Positions 46,992 to 55,509 of a stretch of DNA of 64,000 nt are shown piece after piece. Within the stretch, counting starts at the first letter, position 1. Each line of letters starts with the position of its first letter. Made by a program: the position numbers and the translations under genes. The notes beneath the pieces are model-generated. The model ran no database searches. It worked only from the letters and a program-made list of their open reading frames with translations, and was not told the origin of the DNA. This DNA is from QWHO01 sp021404945 (GTDB lineage Bacteria > Vulcanimicrobiota > Xenobia > Xenobiales > QWHO01): positions 33,398 through 97,397 of the forward strand of contig CAUJEN010000162.1 of assembly GCA_963169765.1 (NCBI GenBank), given 5' to 3'.

Positions 46992-48343
46992 TGGAGCCGT
47001 TGAGCCTGCGGATGGTCAAGAGTCCTCGCCTGGGCTGCCTGCTGGCCCTGCTGCTCCTGCTCTTGCTGGCTCTGGTCGTGACCCTCTTGATCTACACGCC
47101 CTGGCAGCAATCGGTCAAGGGAGTCGGCAAGGTCACCGTCTTTCACCCCATGAGCCGCCCCCAGACGGTGGAGGCTCAGATTCCTGGCCGGGTGGTCAGC
47201 TGGAAGGTGCTCGAGGGTCAAGCGGTCCGTGAGGGTCAGTTGCTGCTCGAGCTCGAGGATGTCGACTCCAAGTTCCTCGACCCCGCCCAGGCAAGCCTGA
47301 TGCGAGATCAGCGTCAGGCCCTGCTGCGCCGACGCCAGGCGGCCGAGAGCCGGGAGAGGGCGCTGGCCAGGCAACTGGAAGCCATGCTTCGCTCGCAGGA
47401 GGCTTCCCTTCCGATGGCCTCGGTGCGCAACCGGCAAACCGAGGACCTGATGCTGGCCGCCCAGCAGTCTCTGCGGGCGGCGGCTCAGGCAGGGCAGACG
47501 GCTCAGCTGAACCTCGAGCGCCTGGAAGATCTTCATCGCCGTGGGTTGCGCTCCACCCGCGATCTCGAGCTGGCCCAGTTGGAGGCTGTGCGCACGGCAA
47601 CCGAGGTGGAGCGAGCCCGGGCGGGGCTGGACCTGGCCGAGAAGGATCGCCAGGCGGCCGGTCTGGACGTGAGCAAAGTGCTGGCTGATACCTCGGCCGC
47701 CATGGCCGGCGTGGAAGCCAACCTCAACTCGGTGCGCGAAACCATCGCCTCCATCGACAGCGATCTGCGCAAGCTGGAGATCGACCTGGGGAATCTGAAG
47801 GCCCGCAACCGTCAGCAAAGGGTGCTGGCCCCCTCGGATGGTCGGGTGGTGAGGCTTCTCAAGGTCGGCCGGGGCGAGACGGTCAAGCCCGGGGACGTGC
47901 TGGCCACGGTTGTCCCTGAGACCCGCGATCAGGCGGTGGAGCTCTTCGTTTCCCAGGACGATGCGCCGCTGGTTGCTCCCGGTCGCCCTGTGCGCCTGGT
48001 CTTTGCGGGCTTTCCGGCCCTCCAGTTCTCGGGCTGGCCCTCGGCCACGGTGGGGACCTTCGCCGGCCAGATCGCAGTGGTCGACGCGCTGGATGATGGG
48101 AGCGGACGCTACCGCCTGCTGGTTCGCCCGGATGAGAGCCTCATCGCCTCCGGTCGAGACGAGCCCTGGCCTGATGGGGAAATCTTGCGGGTGGGCAGCG
48201 CGGCCAGCGGCTGGGTCATGCTCGATACCGTGCCGCTGTACTATGAGATCTGGAGGCGCTGGAACGCCTTCCCGCCCGACTTTCCGAACGATCAGAAGAG
48301 CTCGGGCAAGGTGCCGGCCGAGCCCAAGAGGAGCGCCAAGTGA
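46991..48343 (+). CDS. HlyD-family membrane fusion protein
   Basis: 450 residues. One N-terminal membrane helix (about 19-37), then lipoyl half 1 (AQIPGRVVSWKVLEGQAVREGQLLLELED), a long coiled-coil hairpin of about 190 residues rich in Arg, Gln and Ala, lipoyl half 2 (VLAPSDGRVVRLLKVGRGETVKPGDVLATVVPE) and a beta-barrel domain. It connects the ABC exporter with the outer-membrane TolC protein whose GTG overlaps its stop (GTGA). The C-terminal extension (YYEIWRRWNAFPPDFPNDQK) is longer than usual. Confidence 0.93.
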   Translation: MEPLSLRMVKSPRLGCLLALLLLLLLALVVTLLIYTPWQQSVKGVGKVTVFHPMSRPQTVEAQIPGRVVSWKVLEGQAVREGQLLLELEDVDSKFLDPAQASLMRDQRQALLRRRQAAESRERALARQLEAMLRSQEASLPMASVRNRQTEDLMLAAQQSLRAAAQAGQTAQLNLERLEDLHRRGLRSTRDLELAQLEAVRTATEVERARAGLDLAEKDRQAAGLDVSKVLADTSAAMAGVEANLNSVRETIASIDSDLRKLEIDLGNLKARNRQQRVLAPSDGRVVRLLKVGRGETVKPGDVLATVVPETRDQAVELFVSQDDAPLVAPGRPVRLVFAGFPALQFSGWPSATVGTFAGQIAVVDALDDGSGRYRLLVRPDESLIASGRDEPWPDGEILRVGSAASGWVMLDTVPLYYEIWRRWNAFPPDFPNDQKSSGKVPAEPKRSAK

Positions 48344-49731
48344 GGAGCCTGTTGCTGGTGGCCTTGCTGCTCTGGTTGCAGCTGGCCGCGGGGGCTCAGC
48401 CGCTGACTCTGCAGGACCTGCTCGAGCAGGTCGAGACCCACCATCCGGTGCTGCGCCAGGCCGACCTGGCGCTCGCGATGGCTCGCGCCCGGGTGACTGA
48501 GAAGGAAGGTGCCTTTGACCCGGCCCTGGCCCTGAGCAGCGGCTATCAGCGTTACAACAGCTCCAGCGATCCCGGCAAGGCCAAGGAAGCCTACTCCAAT
48601 GGCTTGGAGGTCTTCTGGACCACGCCCTCGGGCATCAAGCTGGGAGCCGGGATGGATCTCAACCGGGGGGACGTGAAGTCCCCGGCCAGCTTGACCGGAG
48701 AGGGTGGGACCTACTTTTTGGAGGCCAGGGTGCCCCTGCTTCAGGGCTTTGAGATCAACGAGAAATCCATTGCCTGGCAGCAAGCCCAGCTCGGCCTTCC
48801 CCTGGCCGAGGCCGACCGCGAGCTGGTGCGTCTGAGCCTGTTGCGCTCGGCTGGAGAGTCCTACTGGGACTGGGTCAGCGCCTGGCAGATGGTGGACGTC
48901 AACCAGCGCCTGCTCGACCTGGTGGACGAGCGCCTGGCGGTCGTCCGCCAGCGGGCCGAGGCGGGGGACCTTGCCCCCATCGACGTGGCTGAGACCGAGC
49001 AGGAGCTCGAACGTCGGCGCGGCCTGCTGACACGCTTTCAGCGCCTGAGCGAGAGCACCAGCTTGAAGCTGGCCTTCTTCCTCTGGCAGAACGAGCAGCC
49101 GCCCGGCCGCGAGCAGGCCCCGCCGCTGGAAGCTCCGCGCCCGCTTTCCCTTCAGGAGGCGGCCCGGGCCCGGGAAAACGCCATGCAGCTCCGGCCTGAG
49201 TTTCGAGGCCTGAAGGTGCAGCGCGAGATCGTCTGGCTGGATGAGCGACTGGCCGAGAACAACCAGCGTCCCGCTCTCAACCTCTACGTCAGCCCGGGCG
49301 TGGACGTCGGCAATCAGGGGGTGGGACCGGTCTTCAAGGGGGGCCTGGAGCTGGTGATTCCCCTTCAGACCCGGGAGGCGGACGGAAAGCTTCAGCTGGC
49401 CCGGCTCAAGATCCAGGACCTTGATCTCAAGACCCTGCTGCAGACGCGCAAGGTTCTGCTGGAGGTGGAGGATGCCCTGTCAGCGGTCAGGGCGGCCTAT
49501 CAGCGATTTCTGGCCGCCGAGCGTGAGCTCGAGCTGGCCCGCCGAGTCGAGGAGGGAGAGCGCTATCGCTTCTCCATGGGCGACAGCACGGTCTTTCTCG
49601 TGAACCAGCGCGAGCGCGCCACCGCCGAGGCGGAGCTTCGTCGCCTGGAAGTCCAGGGAGAGTATCTCAAAGCCCTGCTGGGCCTGGATGCGGCCTCCGG
49701 AAGGCTGGGAGAGCGCGACTCTGCCCCCTGA
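48340..49731 (+). CDS. TolC-family outer-membrane channel of the ABC exporter
   Basis: 463 residues, GTG start overlapping the HlyD stop. Signal peptide 1-20 (AAGAQ). The OEP hallmarks LTLQDLLEQVETHHPVLRQADLALAMARARV, VSAWQMVDVNQRLLDLVDERLAVVRQRAEAGDLAPIDVAETEQELERRRG and a second hairpin (LARLKIQDLDLKTLLQTRKVLLEVEDALSAVRAAYQRF) are evident. It completes a tripartite machine. The same frame continues for 54 sense codons after the TGA (see the separate entry). Confidence 0.93.
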   Translation: MRSLLLVALLLWLQLAAGAQPLTLQDLLEQVETHHPVLRQADLALAMARARVTEKEGAFDPALALSSGYQRYNSSSDPGKAKEAYSNGLEVFWTTPSGIKLGAGMDLNRGDVKSPASLTGEGGTYFLEARVPLLQGFEINEKSIAWQQAQLGLPLAEADRELVRLSLLRSAGESYWDWVSAWQMVDVNQRLLDLVDERLAVVRQRAEAGDLAPIDVAETEQELERRRGLLTRFQRLSESTSLKLAFFLWQNEQPPGREQAPPLEAPRPLSLQEAARARENAMQLRPEFRGLKVQREIVWLDERLAENNQRPALNLYVSPGVDVGNQGVGPVFKGGLELVIPLQTREADGKLQLARLKIQDLDLKTLLQTRKVLLEVEDALSAVRAAYQRFLAAERELELARRVEEGERYRFSMGDSTVFLVNQRERATAEAELRRLEVQGEYLKALLGLDAASGRLGERDSAP

Positions 49732-49896
49732 GGGACATCGCCTGCCGGGGAGACCTACGATGCGGATCTGGAGCTGCAATGGAGCAATCGCGACCCGGCC
49801 GACCGAACCATCGTAGCGTTAGCGGTTCTGCCGGATGCTCCCCTGGTGAGTAGCGACGCGACTATTGCCGCCTTTTATCCCAAAACGATCTGGTAA
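49732..49896 (+). pseudogene. In-frame remnant directly after the TolC stop
   Basis: After the TGA at 49729-49731 the same frame stays open for 54 codons to TAA 49894-49896 and reads like a folded protein C-terminus (ETYDADLELQWSNRD, TIVALAVLPDAPLV, AAFYPKTIW). There is no start codon or ribosome-binding site of its own. It may be the tail of a deleted gene or a stop-codon-truncated extension of the channel protein. No family recognised. Confidence 0.4.
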
Positions 49897-50008
49897 GCCA
49901 CCTTGCCGGCTCCGCCGGGTCTGCCAACGCCTGTGCGTGGCGCTGACCAGGCCTTTCCGAGTCGGTCTTTCGCTGACCGGCAGGCTGAGAATGCCAGACG
50001 AGGCTCCC

Positions 50009-50722
50009 TCAGGCATCTCTGGCCACCAGCTTCGGGAGCAGCTCGCCCGCCGGCCCGGCCAGGAAGAAGTCCGCGGCCGAGGACAGGGGAGTTGGCTCGG
50101 TGTTGATCTCGATGACCGTGGCCCCGTAGTCGGCCGCCACACGGGGTAGCCTGTTTGCAGGCGCGACCAGGCCGGAGGTTCCCACCACCAGGAATGCCTC
50201 GCTGCGCTTGGCGGCGTGAAAGGAAAGCGCCACCATCATCGAGTCCAAAGGCTCGCCAAACCAGACGACGTGTGGCCTCAGCCAGGCTCCACACTCGCAC
50301 CTGAGCTGCCCGGTATCCTCGCGCGTCTTTCCCTCCCGAGTACAGCGAGCGCGCCAGAGGCTTCCGTGCAGCTCCTCCACGTTCAGGCTGCCGGCTTTCT
50401 GGTGCAGACCGTCGATGTTCTGGGTGAGCAGCGTGAAACTGCTCGAGCATCGCTCGAGCTCGACGAGCGCCCGGTGGGCGGTGTTGGGCTCGCACCCGGC
50501 GATGACGCCCTGGCGCCACCGGTACCACTCCCAGACCAGCTCGGGGTTGGCTTCGAAGGCATCGGCATTGGCCAGCTCTTCCGGGCGATAGGTCTTCCAG
50601 AGCCCCTGCTCCCCTCGAAAGGTGGGCACGCCGCTTTCAGCTGAAACCCCGGCCCCGGTCAAGACCGTAATGCGCCGGGCCCGGTGCAGGAGGCGACGGG
50701 CCTCGGCGAGGTCGGTTCTCAT
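50009..50722 (-). CDS. Sir2-family NAD-dependent protein deacylase
   Basis: 237 residues from the ATG at 50722; the ATG at 50785 would add 21 residues and overlap the upstream gene. NAD-binding GAGVSAESGVPTFRG (23-37), QNIDGLHQKAG (101-111) and the catalytic His119 in ELHGSL are intact, and HVVWFGE follows. The zinc-ribbon region is irregular: only Cys127, Cys142 and Cys144 are evident, one fewer than the usual four in two pairs, so zinc binding may be altered. It removes acyl groups from lysine in the cytoplasm. It lies in a mixed minus-strand gene run with no obvious substrate gene. Confidence 0.92.
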   Translation of the reverse strand: MRTDLAEARRLLHRARRITVLTGAGVSAESGVPTFRGEQGLWKTYRPEELANADAFEANPELVWEWYRWRQGVIAGCEPNTAHRALVELERCSSSFTLLTQNIDGLHQKAGSLNVEELHGSLWRARCTREGKTREDTGQLRCECGAWLRPHVVWFGEPLDSMMVALSFHAAKRSEAFLVVGTSGLVAPANRLPRVAADYGATVIEINTEPTPLSSAADFFLAGPAGELLPKLVARDA

Positions 50723-50771
50723 GCCCGAGCGCAGCGAACCGCTGCATCTCTCTGAGGCAGGAGGTCGCGCA

Positions 50772-51506
50772 TCAGAGCACTCCATCCTCTAAAGCCGCCT
50801 GCCGCCAGCGAGCGGCGTCCTCTTTACCCGCCACTCCGCAACGCTCTCCGCAAGCAAAGATGGTCTCGAAAAGCTGGTACTGATCCCGCTCTCCGGTTTC
50901 GGGTCTCTCCGGGTCGCTGGTGCGCGCGCCGTAGCGCTCGACCCTCTGCTTGATGCCGAGCAGCTGGCGAATGGCCATGATGCCGTCGATGAGCTGGAAG
51001 AGAGCCAGAGCTGGAGCGGCCATGAAGCCGGCTGCCTGGCCGGTCATTCGGATGACCAGGCGTGATCCGGCGGGCGTCGGAGAGAGTCGGATATCGATCA
51101 CCATCCGCGCGCTAGCTCCCATCCAGGTCAGCCCCTTCACCCACCACACCAGGGCGCGTTCAGGCTCGAGATGGCGAAGATACCCGATGGCCGCTGCATC
51201 CCCCAGCCGGGGAGGGGGGATCCAACCCACGATGTGTCGGGCCGAAGCCTTGCCGCCATTGTCGAGCAGATCAAAGCTGTAGTAGCCCGCTCCTCGTCCG
51301 AGCTGGGCAAGCCAGGGCCACACGATCTGAGGCTCGGCGGAAAGGTTGATGGCCCGGGTCATCACGACCCGCCGCTCGGAGCGATCCATGACATACTCGT
51401 CGCCAGGCATGGCCTGGTGGACCTCCTCGTCGGTCGCCCCCCAGCGACGTGACCATCGCACGAAGAGCCAGAGAGCCAGGAGAAAGAGAATGAGCAGGGC
51501 AAGCAT
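50772..51506 (-). CDS. SRPBCC-fold protein with N-terminal membrane helix
   Basis: 244 residues. A single N-terminal hydrophobic helix (1-17, LALLILFLLALWLFV) is followed by a START/Bet v1-like domain with the characteristic VVMTRAINLSAEPQIVWPWLAQLGRGAGYYSFDLLDN, where a Trp-Pro-Trp-Leu stretch starts the fold. The second half has SARMVIDIRLSPTPAGSRLVIRMTG. This resembles a recurring family of membrane-tethered SRPBCC proteins of unknown ligand. The C-terminus is charged, with a Cys-containing motif (FACGERCGVAG). Its stop lies in front of the Sir2 start. Confidence 0.72.
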   Translation of the reverse strand: MLALLILFLLALWLFVRWSRRWGATDEEVHQAMPGDEYVMDRSERRVVMTRAINLSAEPQIVWPWLAQLGRGAGYYSFDLLDNGGKASARHIVGWIPPPRLGDAAAIGYLRHLEPERALVWWVKGLTWMGASARMVIDIRLSPTPAGSRLVIRMTGQAAGFMAAPALALFQLIDGIMAIRQLLGIKQRVERYGARTSDPERPETGERDQYQLFETIFACGERCGVAGKEDAARWRQAALEDGVL

Positions 51507-51544
51507 GAGGGGTGCTTCCGCGACCGGCCTTCCGGACCTCTTGA

Positions 51545-51961
51545 TCAGGCCTTCTGCGGGTTGTGCTGAAAGGGCAGCCTGTTCAGACGGGCGTGCTCGA
51601 TCTCGATCACCAGCGCGATCCGCCCCTCGGGGCTGCGCCAGGGAAAGGGCTGGCCGGTATACTTGACGGCGATGGCATCCATGAGGACCAGGTCGGAGTC
51701 GTTGCGATGCTCCACCACCCGACCTCGCATCTGGAGAACCTCGTAAGGGTTTTGCATGTCCACCACCGAGATGGCCACGCGGGGGTCACGGTAGGTGTTC
51801 TGGCACTTGGGGGTGGCCTCGCCCGTGCCCACCAGCAGCCGGTCTCCTTCCCGGCCGATCCAGACCGGGTCGGATTTGGGCCCGCCGTCGGCGCGCAGGG
51901 TACACAGGTGGGCAAAATTGGCCCGATCAAGGAATTCTCTCAGCTCGGGGGTCAGCTCCAT
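51545..51961 (-). CDS. Pyridoxamine-phosphate-oxidase-like (PPOX) flavin/F420-type protein
   Basis: 138 residues from the ATG at 51961; the frame open to 52243 is not coding upstream. The split beta-barrel shows the expected pattern: FAHLCTLRADGGPKSDPVWIG, then DRLLVGTGEATPKCQNTYRDPRVAISVVDMQNPYEVLQMRGRVVE, which is typical for TIGR03618-like, F420- or FMN-dependent PPOX enzymes. Function in redox chemistry is a family-level inference, and the cofactor cannot be decided here. The Lys-Cys-Gln in the cofactor loop is slightly unusual, since relatives usually have Lys-x-Arg. Confidence 0.85.
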   Translation of the reverse strand: MELTPELREFLDRANFAHLCTLRADGGPKSDPVWIGREGDRLLVGTGEATPKCQNTYRDPRVAISVVDMQNPYEVLQMRGRVVEHRNDSDLVLMDAIAVKYTGQPFPWRSPEGRIALVIEIEHARLNRLPFQHNPQKA

Positions 51962-52196
51962 GGAATGCAACCTTCTTTTTGGGCGAGCATTCTGTGAAGC
52001 CGGCGCTCCCCCTTCGTGAGGTTCCCTACCGGCCGGGCCTGGCCCGCCAGAGCAGCGGCTCTCAGGGAGGAGTTGAACCCCCGTGTCGCGAGAGAGGTGC
52101 ACCATGATCGAACGAGACGAGCTGCTCGATATCGAGAATCGAGTGGTTGCCAGGTTGCTCCCTGAGCCAGAAAGCTGATCCTCAGAGCCAGATCGC

Positions 52197-52559
52197 TCAC
52201 CTCCAGCGAGGGTCCAAACGCACCAGCGCGCAGCCCACCGCATAGGCCACCAGGTCCATCCAGGAGAAGGTCGTTCCCAGCATGACCCGCGCCCAGCCGA
52301 TGTGGTCCACCCCCAGCCAGGCGGCGTAATTCACGGCCTGCAGACCTTCGATCAGGCAGGCGAAGGCAAATACTCCCAGCGCCCCGGCCGCGGGCCGGAC
52401 CAGAAAGACCGCCTGGAGCAGGCAGTAGAGCAGGATAACCACCAGCATGTCGCCGACCAGCGGGCGGACGAGCCGGTCACGGACGAACAGGGCGATGGCC
52501 ACCTCGACCGCCAGCAAGAGCAGGAAAGCCAGGGCGTAGGCGAGGCGGATTCGTGCCAT
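52197..52559 (-). CDS. DUF2809-like four-helix membrane protein
   Basis: 120 residues with four predicted membrane helices (about 4-24, 35-55, 60-80 and 90-110). The segment VGDMLVVILLYCLLQAVFLV and the Asp/Tyr-containing WMDLVAYAVGC match DUF2809. There is no known function. It is transcribed in the same direction as, and 10 bp after, the TPR gene's end, so it may belong to the MoxR operon tail. Confidence 0.78.
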   Translation of the reverse strand: MARIRLAYALAFLLLLAVEVAIALFVRDRLVRPLVGDMLVVILLYCLLQAVFLVRPAAGALGVFAFACLIEGLQAVNYAAWLGVDHIGWARVMLGTTFSWMDLVAYAVGCALVRLDPRWR

Positions 52560-52569
52560 GGGGCCGCAT

Positions 52570-54495
52570 TCAGGGCTGCTTGAACAGCTGTTGCACGTTG
52601 GTGCTCTGCACCGTGCCGGTGATGTTGGAGCCGTCCAGTGAGTTCAGGTCAGCCTGGCTCAGGTTGACCCTGGGCGAGAAGGTCTGGCGGTGGATGGCCT
52701 CCACCAGCTCGTCCACGGTCTTGCCTTCGGCCTGGCTGACCACCGAGCCGTCCGGGCCCAGCAGCCGGGCGCTGAGGGCACCTTCCCCGCCCGAGAGCGA
52801 CAGGCGCAGTCCGTCCTCGTCCTCGCGGAAGCGGGGCGAGCTGAGCAGCTGGCGGCGGACCCGGGCCAGCAGCCCGGTAGCTCCTTCGATGCGCACCGGC
52901 AGGCGCAGCCGGAGCAAGCGCAGCATGGCCGGGGCGGTCTCCAGCACCTGCTGGTAGCGCGAGAGAGCCCTGGGCATATCGCCGCGAGCCTCTTCCATCT
53001 GGGCGGCCCGAGCCATGGCCCGGGAGCGCACCAGCGACTCGGCCTCGGGGAGCTTCTGCAGGGCCAGGTCGATCAGCTCCAGGGCCCGGGCCGGATTGCC
53101 GGTCAGGGCGTTGACCTCGGCCTCCAGCACCTTCAGGTAGGGCTCCTGATGGTCCAGATCATCGAACCTGCCCTGGCGCAGCTCGTCCAGGCCGGCGGCC
53201 ACCACCCCGGGGCCATACAGCTCCACCAGATCGGGCCGGTGCCAGTCGGCCATCATGATCGTCCCGGCCGAAAAGACGCGCAGGCTCTTGACCACCCGGT
53301 CGTTGGCGGCGGCCACGGCGACCGCCCGGCGCCCTGCCGACCAGGCCAGGTAGCCCAGGCTCTGGCGCGAGAGGTAGAGATCCCACCAGCGGCGCCCGTG
53401 GCTCCAGGACATCTCCTCGCGGATGGACTGATCGCGGTTGAGCAGGGTGGCGCGGTACAGGATCAGGTTCCCCGCCTCCCACTGATCACGCTGGTTGGAG
53501 TTGCCCCCCTGGCGGTCGGGCCGGCGCACGGCCCGGCCGGCCGAGAGCATCGCCTGCTCGCTGTAACCGAGCTGCAAGAGAAGCTCGGCCGTGGCCTGCT
53601 GCTGCTCGGCATAGTCTTGCTGGGCCAGAAACGACTCCATGCGCGAAGACCACAGGTACATGTTCTGAACCGCCTGCACCGCCTCGGGAAAGCGGGCCTC
53701 GGCGGTGTAGAGGTTGGCCAGGTCCCACCAGGGGTTGGAGTAGCCCTCCGGCTCGAAGAACTCGGTGGCCTGCAGATAGTAACGCTCGGCCTGGGCGAAG
53801 TCGCCCACCATGCAGGCTGCCTCGCCACCGTTGCGAAGGAAGGTGCAGCCCCCGAAGGGCCCCACCTCCTTGAGCAGCATCTTGAAGACTTCATAGGACT
53901 TGCGACTGCTGCCCGTCTCCATCTCGATGGCGCCGAGAGTGTTGAGAGCCACCGAGCGCGAGAACATCCCGCCATTCTCGAGCGACTGCTTGATCTTCTG
54001 GCGGGCCTCCTCTTCTCTGCCGAGCTTCATCAGAGGCCAGGCGAACTCGACCACGATGGGGGGATCCCCGTTCATCAGGCTCCGGTACATGGCGTTATAG
54101 GCTTCCATGACCTCGATCTGCTCGGCGTAGAGATCCATCTCGCCAGAGACTCCGGCCAGCTCGCTCAGGATGCGCTCGAGCCAGCCGAACGCCTGAGGGC
54201 CGGGCAGCTTGCCATAGCGCCTTTCGAACAGCTGTCGGGCTTTGACCAGGTGGTAGCGCGAGCGCGGCAAGTCGCCCTCGGAGCGGTGCAGGGAGTAGCC
54301 CATGAAGAAGTGCCCGGCCACCGAATCGGGGTGCTGGATCAAGATTTCGCGAGCTTTCTCGCGTAGCTTGATCAGGTTGTCTGATTCCAGGGCCGCGCGG
54401 GCTTCCATCCCCACTGAGCCTTCGTCAAGCTCGCTCTGAGCCATGGCCGGAGCCAGGAGCAGCAGGGCCGCCAGCAGCAGAAGGCGCAGCTTCAC
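52570..54495 (-). CDS. Secreted TPR protein of the MoxR operon
   Basis: 641 residues from GTG 54495; the stop of the MoxR gene overlaps it by four bases (GTGA). A signal peptide (1-19, LLLLAPAMAQ) precedes a long helical region with TPR-like repeats (VAGHFFMGYSLHRSEGDLPRSRYHL, ARQKIKQSLENGGMFSRSVALNTLGAIEMETGSSRKSYEVFKMLL, and others to about residue 530). The last 100 residues form a small mixed domain containing GLLARVRRQLLSSPRFREDEDGLRLSLSGG. It is probably periplasmic and may couple the transglutaminase to cell-envelope events. Confidence 0.82.
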   Translation of the reverse strand: MKLRLLLLAALLLLAPAMAQSELDEGSVGMEARAALESDNLIKLREKAREILIQHPDSVAGHFFMGYSLHRSEGDLPRSRYHLVKARQLFERRYGKLPGPQAFGWLERILSELAGVSGEMDLYAEQIEVMEAYNAMYRSLMNGDPPIVVEFAWPLMKLGREEEARQKIKQSLENGGMFSRSVALNTLGAIEMETGSSRKSYEVFKMLLKEVGPFGGCTFLRNGGEAACMVGDFAQAERYYLQATEFFEPEGYSNPWWDLANLYTAEARFPEAVQAVQNMYLWSSRMESFLAQQDYAEQQQATAELLLQLGYSEQAMLSAGRAVRRPDRQGGNSNQRDQWEAGNLILYRATLLNRDQSIREEMSWSHGRRWWDLYLSRQSLGYLAWSAGRRAVAVAAANDRVVKSLRVFSAGTIMMADWHRPDLVELYGPGVVAAGLDELRQGRFDDLDHQEPYLKVLEAEVNALTGNPARALELIDLALQKLPEAESLVRSRAMARAAQMEEARGDMPRALSRYQQVLETAPAMLRLLRLRLPVRIEGATGLLARVRRQLLSSPRFREDEDGLRLSLSGGEGALSARLLGPDGSVVSQAEGKTVDELVEAIHRQTFSPRVNLSQADLNSLDGSNITGTVQSTNVQQLFKQP

Positions 54496-55496
54496 GACTT
54501 GAGTGCCTGCCGGCTGAGCGCTTCCAGGGCTGGTTTGGCGCATTCCTTGATGAGGCGGTGGGGGTCCTCGGCCCCCGGGGCCAGCTCCATGCGGTGGGTG
54601 AAGACGTGGGGCGCCAGCCTCTCGATGTCTTCCGGCAGCACGTAGTTGCGCTTGCGCATCAGAGCTTCCGCCTGCACGGCCGGCAGCAGCAACACCAGGC
54701 TGCGGGTGGAGACTCCCTGCATGACCTGGGGAGATTTTCGCAGGTTGCGGGCGATGTCCACCAGGCAGGTGTGCACCTCAGGATGGATGTGCACGTGCTC
54801 GTCGATGGCCCGGCGGGCCTCCATCACCTGACTGCGAGTGACCCGGGGCAGCTCCTCGGTCGACTCGGCGCGCCGCTTCTTGTAGCTTGCGAGCACATCG
54901 ATCTCGGCCGAGCGCTCGATGTCGACCATGCGGATCTTGAACAGGAAGCGGTCGAGCTGGGCCACGGGCAGGGGATAGGTGCCGGCCTGGTCGCGCGGGT
55001 TCTGGGTGGCGATCACGAAAAAGAGGTCGTCGAGCTGGTGGGAAACGTTGTCCACGGTGACCTGTTTCTCGGCCATGGCTTCGAGCATGGCCGCCTGCAC
55101 CTTGGGTGAGGTGCGGTTGATCTCGTCGCCTACCACTACGTGGGCGAAGATGGGTCCGGGACGGAACTCGAAGGTGCCCTTGTCGGGCTCGAAGACCGAG
55201 ACACCCGTGATGTCCGAGGGCAAGAGGTCGGGGGTGAACTGGATGCGGCGGAAGGCGGCGATCTTTTCCTGGGGGTTGTCGTCGATGATGGAGTCGCCCA
55301 GCGTCTTGGCCAGCGTGGTCTTGCCCGAGCCGGGGTAATCTTCGAGCAGCACGTGACCATCGGCCATGAGCGCGATGAGCAAGAGGTCGATCACGTCTTC
55401 TCGGCCTCGAATAGCGTGCTGGCAGCGTTTTCGCAGCCGCTCGATGACCTGGGAGGCGTTCTCCAGAGCCTGTTCTCGGGTAGGGTTTGCAGTCAC
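54492..55496 (-). CDS. MoxR-type AAA+ ATPase
   Basis: 334 residues from GTG 55496, preceded by AAAGGA six bases upstream. AAA+ motifs: Walker A DYPGSGKTT (53-61), Walker B VVVGDEINR (120-128), sensor 1 FFVIATQNPRDQAGTYPLP and an arginine finger in LDRFLFKIRM. The lid domain contains GVSTRSLVLLLPAVQAEALMRKRNYVLPEDI. MoxR ATPases act as chaperones that activate cofactor- or metal-dependent partner proteins, usually encoded next to DUF58/VWA genes, as here. Its stop overlaps the TPR gene start (GTGA). Confidence 0.95.
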   Translation of the reverse strand: MTANPTREQALENASQVIERLRKRCQHAIRGREDVIDLLLIALMADGHVLLEDYPGSGKTTLAKTLGDSIIDDNPQEKIAAFRRIQFTPDLLPSDITGVSVFEPDKGTFEFRPGPIFAHVVVGDEINRTSPKVQAAMLEAMAEKQVTVDNVSHQLDDLFFVIATQNPRDQAGTYPLPVAQLDRFLFKIRMVDIERSAEIDVLASYKKRRAESTEELPRVTRSQVMEARRAIDEHVHIHPEVHTCLVDIARNLRKSPQVMQGVSTRSLVLLLPAVQAEALMRKRNYVLPEDIERLAPHVFTHRMELAPGAEDPHRLIKECAKPALEALSRQALKS

Positions 55497-55509
55497 AGGG
55501 GGTCCTTTC

